Source: CAZPBO01 sp964584815 (GTDB lineage Bacteria; Planctomycetota; SKW154). Taken from it: a stretch of DNA of 10,254 bases. The notes under the pieces are model-generated. The model was not told the origin of the DNA. It made no database searches and worked only from the letters and a program-made list of their open reading frames with translations. Below are positions 6,437 to 10,254 of this stretch, one piece after another (within the stretch, counting starts at the first letter, position 1; every line of letters starts with the position of its first letter). The position numbers and the translations under genes were made by a program. The stretch is taken from contig CAZPBO010000070.1 of assembly GCA_964584815.1 (NCBI GenBank), forward strand, positions 1 to 10,254, read 5' to 3'.

Positions 6437-8693
6437 CGCTACCCATCTCCGCCTTCATCTTCTCTTTCATCTGCTCCCACTCGCTCTGGGTGACGAGAAT
6501 ATCACGACTTTTGGCGCCCATTTTAACAGGACCGATTATGTTGTGCTCTTCCATCTGCTTAAGGATTTTGTTGGCACGGGGATATCCTATGCCCATATTT
6601 GACTGTAGCACACCACAGGATGCGCGTCCCTCCCGCATCACCACATCTACCGCTTCAAAGAAGAGCGGGTCATAGCCATCTGGCGATTCGGATGGGGTAT
6701 TTGTTTTTGCTTCCATTGCGGCGGCACGGGTGGGCAGAACGCCGACAAGCGCCTGCTCTTGCTGCATAACAGCCTGCTTTATCAGTCCAACAAGGTCGGG
6801 GTCATACTCTGGTGCGGGTTGCTGCTGCAGGAACGCGACGAGGCGTTCAATTTCGGTATCGGAGAGGAAGACGGCTTGAGCGCGCGTGACATCGGCGCCG
6901 TCAGAGGCGACGAAGAACATATCACCGCGTCCGAGCAGTTTTTCGGCGCCCTTGGTGCCGAGAATGATGCGGGAGTCCACCGAACTTGCCACACGGAATG
7001 CGATGCGCGACGGAAAGTTCGCTTTTACCAGTCCCTGAACAACATCGGTGCTGGGACGCTGTGTGGCAAGGACAAGGTGGATACCTGCGGCGCGGGCTTT
7101 CTGTGCCAGACGCATCACAAGCGCCTGCAACTGCTTCGGATTGGGGGTTTGTCCCATTAAGTCGGCAAACTCATCCACCACAATCACTATATAGGGCAGA
7201 CCAACAGAGAGTTCATTTTCTGTTGTCCCATCACCGCCGAGCGCTTCCATCAAGTTCTTTCGCCGCTCCTTATCCAACTTTGCCAACTGCGTTATCTCGT
7301 TCACACCCGCCATACGGAGCAGACGGTAGCGGTGCTCCATCTCCGAAACAGCCCATTGAAGCGCTGCCATTGCTGCTGAAGCATCGTCTATCACCTCGCA
7401 CAGAAGATGCGGTATCCCCCCAAATTTGGTGAACTCCACCCGCTTTGGGTCTATCAGTATCAGCCGCGCCTGCTGGGGGGTGCGTGTCATTAAAACCGAT
7501 GTGATTATGGAACTGACACAGACGGTTTTGCCTGAGCGGGTTGCGCCGCCTATCAGAAGATGCGGTTGGGTGTAGAGGTCCACAATCAGTGGACGGTTGT
7601 CCTGCGTTTTGCCCAAGAAGAGCGGCAACTGATAAGCGGCGCCAAAGTGAGTTCGTGTCTGGTCGTTCAGCACCTCACGCATCCACACTATTTCCCGTTT
7701 TTCGCGCTGCATTGAAACAAGCACCGTATTGGGCTCATCCACAGGACCTTCAATGGTAAGCCCCGGCATGCCCAGTTTTAAGGCAAGGTCATCGGCAAGG
7801 CTTTTGACGAACTTAAGCCGTGTTTTATCGGGAACCCTCACACGATATGTGACAAAGGATGGGCTGATGTTGTAGCCGGTGACGCTGGTCTCCACCTCAT
7901 ATGTGGCGAAGGCTTGCTGCAACTGCGTGGCGGTCTCCTTTATGGCACCGGCATCCTTCAAGCAGACTTTTTTGCGTGGTGGAGTGGCGAGGATGTCAAG
8001 CGGCGGTAGAGAGGATTCCCGTGCGCTCTCCACCTTCCCCTGCCGGGATGCGGTCTCTTCTGCCTGTCTGGCGGATGTGGTGCTCTTCCTTTCTTTTTTG
8101 GGAGTGGACTTTTTTTGTTTCGTCTTTTCCTTCTCTTGCGCGGGGGCAGACGCTGTATGGAGCGGTTCTTCAAGGGCGGGACGCAGTCTTGCATGCGCTT
8201 TTTTGAGCAGAGCAACAAAGCGCCGTATGGGAGGTCCCACCACCACCGCCGCACATCCGAAAAAGAGGAACCCAACCACCAATGCTGTTCCAACAGTGCC
8301 GAGATGTGTCTGCAGGAAGCAGCAGTAGAATCGTCCTGCGGCGCCGCCGTAGGGTGGCGCACCCCCAAAAAGCAACGCCTCCGCCATCGCCGCACCGAAC
8401 GCTGCGCCACCACCTCCCAGAAAACCTACCAAAAGCCGCTTTTTCCCCGCCACCAGACCAATCCCCAGCCCCAAAACCGTTATGCAAACCACCCATCCAC
8501 CCGAGTAGCCGAGACTCTCAAACAACGCCGCCGACGCATATGCCCCGATAACGCCGCAGGCGTTCTGCACTCTGTTGGCAGGGTTCCAGCCCCATTTGAC
8601 AGGCGGGTCAGATATGCTGTGCGTTGCAAGCGCCACAGACAGAAAAATCCCTGCAAGACATAAGCCGACCCCGGCACACTCCCTTGCTCCCAT
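6426..8693 (-). CDS. ftsK: DNA translocase FtsK/SpoIIIE family
   Basis: This septum-bound ATPase pumps chromosomal DNA during cell division and normally directs dimer resolution at dif. The 755 residues begin with four or five hydrophobic segments (about 7-24, 45-61, 66-83, 87-108 and 131-153) and the THSISDPP loop typical of FtsK after the first. A short, highly charged Lys/Glu-rich linker follows (about 165-240). The motor has the alpha domain at about 250-355, then the beta domain with Walker A GGATRSGKT (382-390), IDPKRVEF (414-421), Walker B VIVVDEFADLM (503-513) and LATQRPSTDV (542-551). A C-terminal winged-helix gamma domain (about 674-735) includes GYDPLFFEAVDVV and GYPRANKILKQMEE. 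The Walker A carries Arg where Gly is usual, and the gamma recognition helix lacks the usual basic patch. The ATG start fits the position of the first membrane helix; AGGA lies very close and GGAAGG lies 10 nt upstream. A TAG one codon before the ATG closes the frame. Confidence 0.95.
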   Translation of the reverse strand: MGARECAGVGLCLAGIFLSVALATHSISDPPVKWGWNPANRVQNACGVIGAYASAALFESLGYSGGWVVCITVLGLGIGLVAGKKRLLVGFLGGGGAAFGAAMAEALLFGGAPPYGGAAGRFYCCFLQTHLGTVGTALVVGFLFFGCAAVVVGPPIRRFVALLKKAHARLRPALEEPLHTASAPAQEKEKTKQKKSTPKKERKSTTSARQAEETASRQGKVESARESSLPPLDILATPPRKKVCLKDAGAIKETATQLQQAFATYEVETSVTGYNISPSFVTYRVRVPDKTRLKFVKSLADDLALKLGMPGLTIEGPVDEPNTVLVSMQREKREIVWMREVLNDQTRTHFGAAYQLPLFLGKTQDNRPLIVDLYTQPHLLIGGATRSGKTVCVSSIITSVLMTRTPQQARLILIDPKRVEFTKFGGIPHLLCEVIDDASAAMAALQWAVSEMEHRYRLLRMAGVNEITQLAKLDKERRKNLMEALGGDGTTENELSVGLPYIVIVVDEFADLMGQTPNPKQLQALVMRLAQKARAAGIHLVLATQRPSTDVVQGLVKANFPSRIAFRVASSVDSRIILGTKGAEKLLGRGDMFFVASDGADVTRAQAVFLSDTEIERLVAFLQQQPAPEYDPDLVGLIKQAVMQQEQALVGVLPTRAAAMEAKTNTPSESPDGYDPLFFEAVDVVMREGRASCGVLQSNMGIGYPRANKILKQMEEHNIIGPVKMGAKSRDILVTQSEWEQMKEKMKAEMGSGAA

Positions 8694-8766
8694 ATCCTAC
8701 AGACCTTCCAACACTGCCTCCACCTTATATTCGGTGCTTTGGGCGGACAACTCTTGAAAATATGGG
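8694..8766 (-). promoter_or_regulatory. guaB-ftsK gap with a weak candidate promoter
   Basis: This 73-nt stretch is the only real gap in the minus-strand gene string. TTGTCC (8750-8745) and TATAAG (8729-8724) could form a promoter, but the 15-nt spacer is short. I see no terminator-like hairpin with a T-run, so read-through from guaB into ftsK is likely. Confidence 0.2.
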
Positions 8767-10221
8767 TCACTGAGAGATGTCTGCGCCGAAGAAGCCTTTT
8801 GTGATAACAATATCGTGTGGGCGCGACTCACGCTGCCCTGCGGGGGTGATGCGCACAAACCGTGCTTTTTCCCAGAGTTCCTCAACGGTAGCCGCGCCAA
8901 GATAGCCCATCCCGCTACGCAAACCTCCCACCAACTGGTTCACCACCTCGCTCAAAGGTCCACGCAGCGGCACAAGTCCTTCTATCCCTTCAGGCACCAG
9001 TTTTGAGGGAGGGAGTCCTTCTTGGCGATAGCGGCTGGCGGCGCCTTTCAACATCGCATCCACCGAACCCATACCCCGATAGACCTTGAACCGCCGTCCT
9101 TCATACACCACCACCTGCCCCGGCGACTCATCGGTGGACGCAAAAAGATTGCCCACCATAACTGAAGAAGCGCCTGCTGCCAGCGCCTTCACCACATCCC
9201 CAGAGTTGCGGATGCCTCCATCAGCGATTAGCGGAACTCCCTTCCTGTGCGCCACCTTTGCGCATTCCAGAATCGCGCTGAATTGCGGCACCCCAACACC
9301 CGCCACCACCCTCGTCGTGCACACAGAACCAGGTCCCACACCCACCTTCACACCATCAACTCCTGCGTCTATCAGCGCCTCCGCTCCATCCTCTGTCGCC
9401 ACATTGCCCGCTATAACATCCACAGACAAACGCCTTTTCAACTCCCGCACCGTCTCCAGCACATTTTTTGTATGCCCGTGGGCGGTGTCCACAACCAGAA
9501 CATCACATCCCGCCGCAACCAGCGCCTCCGCCCGCTCATAGTCATGCGGTCCTACCGCTGCACCTACCCTCAACCTCCCCTGCTCATCACGAACCGCCCT
9601 CGGATACGCCTCCATCTTGTCTATATCCTTTATGGTTATCAGACCGCACAACCGCTGCTTCTCATCCGTCAGGAGCAGTTTCTCCACTTTGTTCTTTTGC
9701 AGAATGCGCTTGGCTTCCTCCAAGGTTGTTCGCGGCGGCGCGGTCACCAGTTTCCCTTTCGTCATCACCTTCTCCACCGCAACATCAAGATTATCCAGAA
9801 AACGCAAGTCGCGCTGCGTTATTATGCCCACAAGTCTGCCGTCAGGCTCAACCACGGGCAACCCCGTTATCCCCTGCTCCTGCATTATCCTCTTCGCCTC
9901 CGCCACCGTCTGTTTGGGTGAGAGAGTCACAGGGTCAGGTATAACACCGTGGGCAGAGCGTTTCACCTTCTCCACCTCGCTCGCCTGCTCTTCAACACTC
10001 ATATTGCGGTGGATTATGCCGATGCCACCCTCCTGCGCTAATGCTGTGGCGAGACGACTCTCCGTTACCGTGTCCATCGCCGCCGAAACAAGCGGCATGC
10101 TTAAACTTATACTCCGCGTCAGTTTTGTGCTTGTGTTGACCTCCCGCGGCAGAACATCGCTGTAACGCGGCAGAAGCATTACATCATCAAACGCCAACCC
10201 CTCTCCTGCAAACTGCGCCAC
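8767..10221 (-). CDS. guaB: Inosine-5'-monophosphate dehydrogenase
   Basis: This cytoplasmic enzyme oxidises IMP to XMP with NAD+, the rate-limiting step to guanine nucleotides. The 484 residues match the usual bacterial length. The order is an N-terminal barrel part (LAFDDVMLLPRYSDVLP at 9-25, PLVSAAMDTVTE at 43-54), a two-CBS Bateman module (about 93-205) and the rest of the barrel. The catalytic loop GVGPGSVCTTR holds Cys301. Other sites are VDTAHGH (244-250), GGIRNSGD (335-342), YRGMGS (381-386) and the mobile flap with Arg397-Tyr398 in SRYRQEG. The presence of Cys301, YRGMGS and the flap separates it from GMP reductase. The C-terminus RESRPHDIVITK is standard. The GTG start follows AAGGAGG by 7 nt. 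It is the first complete gene of the minus-strand string and is followed, after 73 nt, by ftsK. Confidence 0.97.
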   Translation of the reverse strand: MAQFAGEGLAFDDVMLLPRYSDVLPREVNTSTKLTRSISLSMPLVSAAMDTVTESRLATALAQEGGIGIIHRNMSVEEQASEVEKVKRSAHGVIPDPVTLSPKQTVAEAKRIMQEQGITGLPVVEPDGRLVGIITQRDLRFLDNLDVAVEKVMTKGKLVTAPPRTTLEEAKRILQKNKVEKLLLTDEKQRLCGLITIKDIDKMEAYPRAVRDEQGRLRVGAAVGPHDYERAEALVAAGCDVLVVDTAHGHTKNVLETVRELKRRLSVDVIAGNVATEDGAEALIDAGVDGVKVGVGPGSVCTTRVVAGVGVPQFSAILECAKVAHRKGVPLIADGGIRNSGDVVKALAAGASSVMVGNLFASTDESPGQVVVYEGRRFKVYRGMGSVDAMLKGAASRYRQEGLPPSKLVPEGIEGLVPLRGPLSEVVNQLVGGLRSGMGYLGAATVEELWEKARFVRITPAGQRESRPHDIVITKGFFGADISQ

Positions 10222-10254
10222 TACGCCGCCTCCTTCAATCGCTTATCAAGCCTG
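10221..10254 (-). CDS. Probable C-terminal end of an upstream gene (partial)
   Basis: One minus-strand frame reads from the window edge as RLDKRLKEAA and stops with TAG at 10223-10221. The last base of that TAG is the first base of the guaB GTG (TAGTG). A charged, helix-forming tail and a 1-nt stop/start overlap are what one expects from the preceding gene of the same string, and the guaB Shine-Dalgarno would lie inside it. Eleven codons are too few to name a family; this is inferred from position and composition only. Confidence 0.4.
   Translation of the reverse strand, partial: RLDKRLKEAA
10229..10235 (-). promoter_or_regulatory. Strong ribosome binding site of guaB
   Basis: On the minus strand AAGGAGG is followed by 7 nt and the GTG start at 10221. 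It is the strongest Shine-Dalgarno in the window and makes the GTG start convincing; TGA and TAA codons lie just upstream in the guaB frame. Confidence 0.75.

Noticed and set aside
8480..8770. Minus-strand frame of 96 codons starting with a GTGA overlap on the guaB stop
   Set aside because: The start looks attractive, but it runs for over 200 bp out of frame through the ftsK membrane region and its Trp/Cys/Arg composition is not gene-like.
9247..9921. Open frame of 224 codons on the plus strand
   Set aside because: It is antisense to guaB, with a His/Arg/Leu-rich composition typical of a reverse-frame shadow and no domain signature.

Overview
The window looks like ordinary chromosomal DNA from a bacterium of moderately high GC. 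It holds seven genes that appear intact, plus what seems to be the last few codons of an eighth at the right edge. I see no tRNA, rRNA, CRISPR array, insertion sequence, phage gene or long repeat. Shine-Dalgarno sequences (GGAG, GGGAGG, AAGGAGG) are clear. Non-ATG starts are unusually common: GTG for guaB, rimO, pgsA and the helicase, and probably TTG for pgpA. The source is a free-living bacterium. The rimO-pgsA neighbourhood and the fused ADP-forming acyl-CoA synthetase would fit a lineage such as Armatimonadota or Chloroflexota, but that placement is only a weak guess.

Left part (1-2097, minus): a complete fused alpha-beta ADP-forming acyl-CoA (acetyl-CoA) synthetase. It is read away from a short divergent intergenic region (2098-2190). 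That region holds two facing candidate sigma-70 promoters, a perfect 8-bp inverted repeat and two Shine-Dalgarno sites that fix the starts of both flanking genes. To its right (2191-4161, plus) lies a UvrD/Rep/AddA-type superfamily 1 helicase without a nuclease domain. Its 3' end overlaps the 3' end of the convergent gene pgpA by 20 bp.

Right part (4142-10254, minus): one tightly packed gene string in the order [unknown tail]-guaB-ftsK-rimO-pgsA-pgpA. Junctions overlap by 1 nt (tail/guaB), 11 nt (ftsK/rimO), 4 nt (rimO/pgsA) and about 8 nt (pgsA/pgpA). The only gap is 73 nt, between guaB and ftsK. The products are IMP dehydrogenase (guanine nucleotide synthesis), the FtsK/SpoIIIE DNA translocase (chromosome segregation at division), RimO (methylthiolation of ribosomal protein S12), and PgsA and PgpA, which carry out consecutive steps of phosphatidylglycerol synthesis.

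Nothing here is clearly a new biological system. The points most worth a second look are the divergent promoter with its inverted repeat, the diverged DNA-reading helix of FtsK together with SRS/KOPS-like octamers on the plus strand, the unusual helicase, and the overlapping gene ends.
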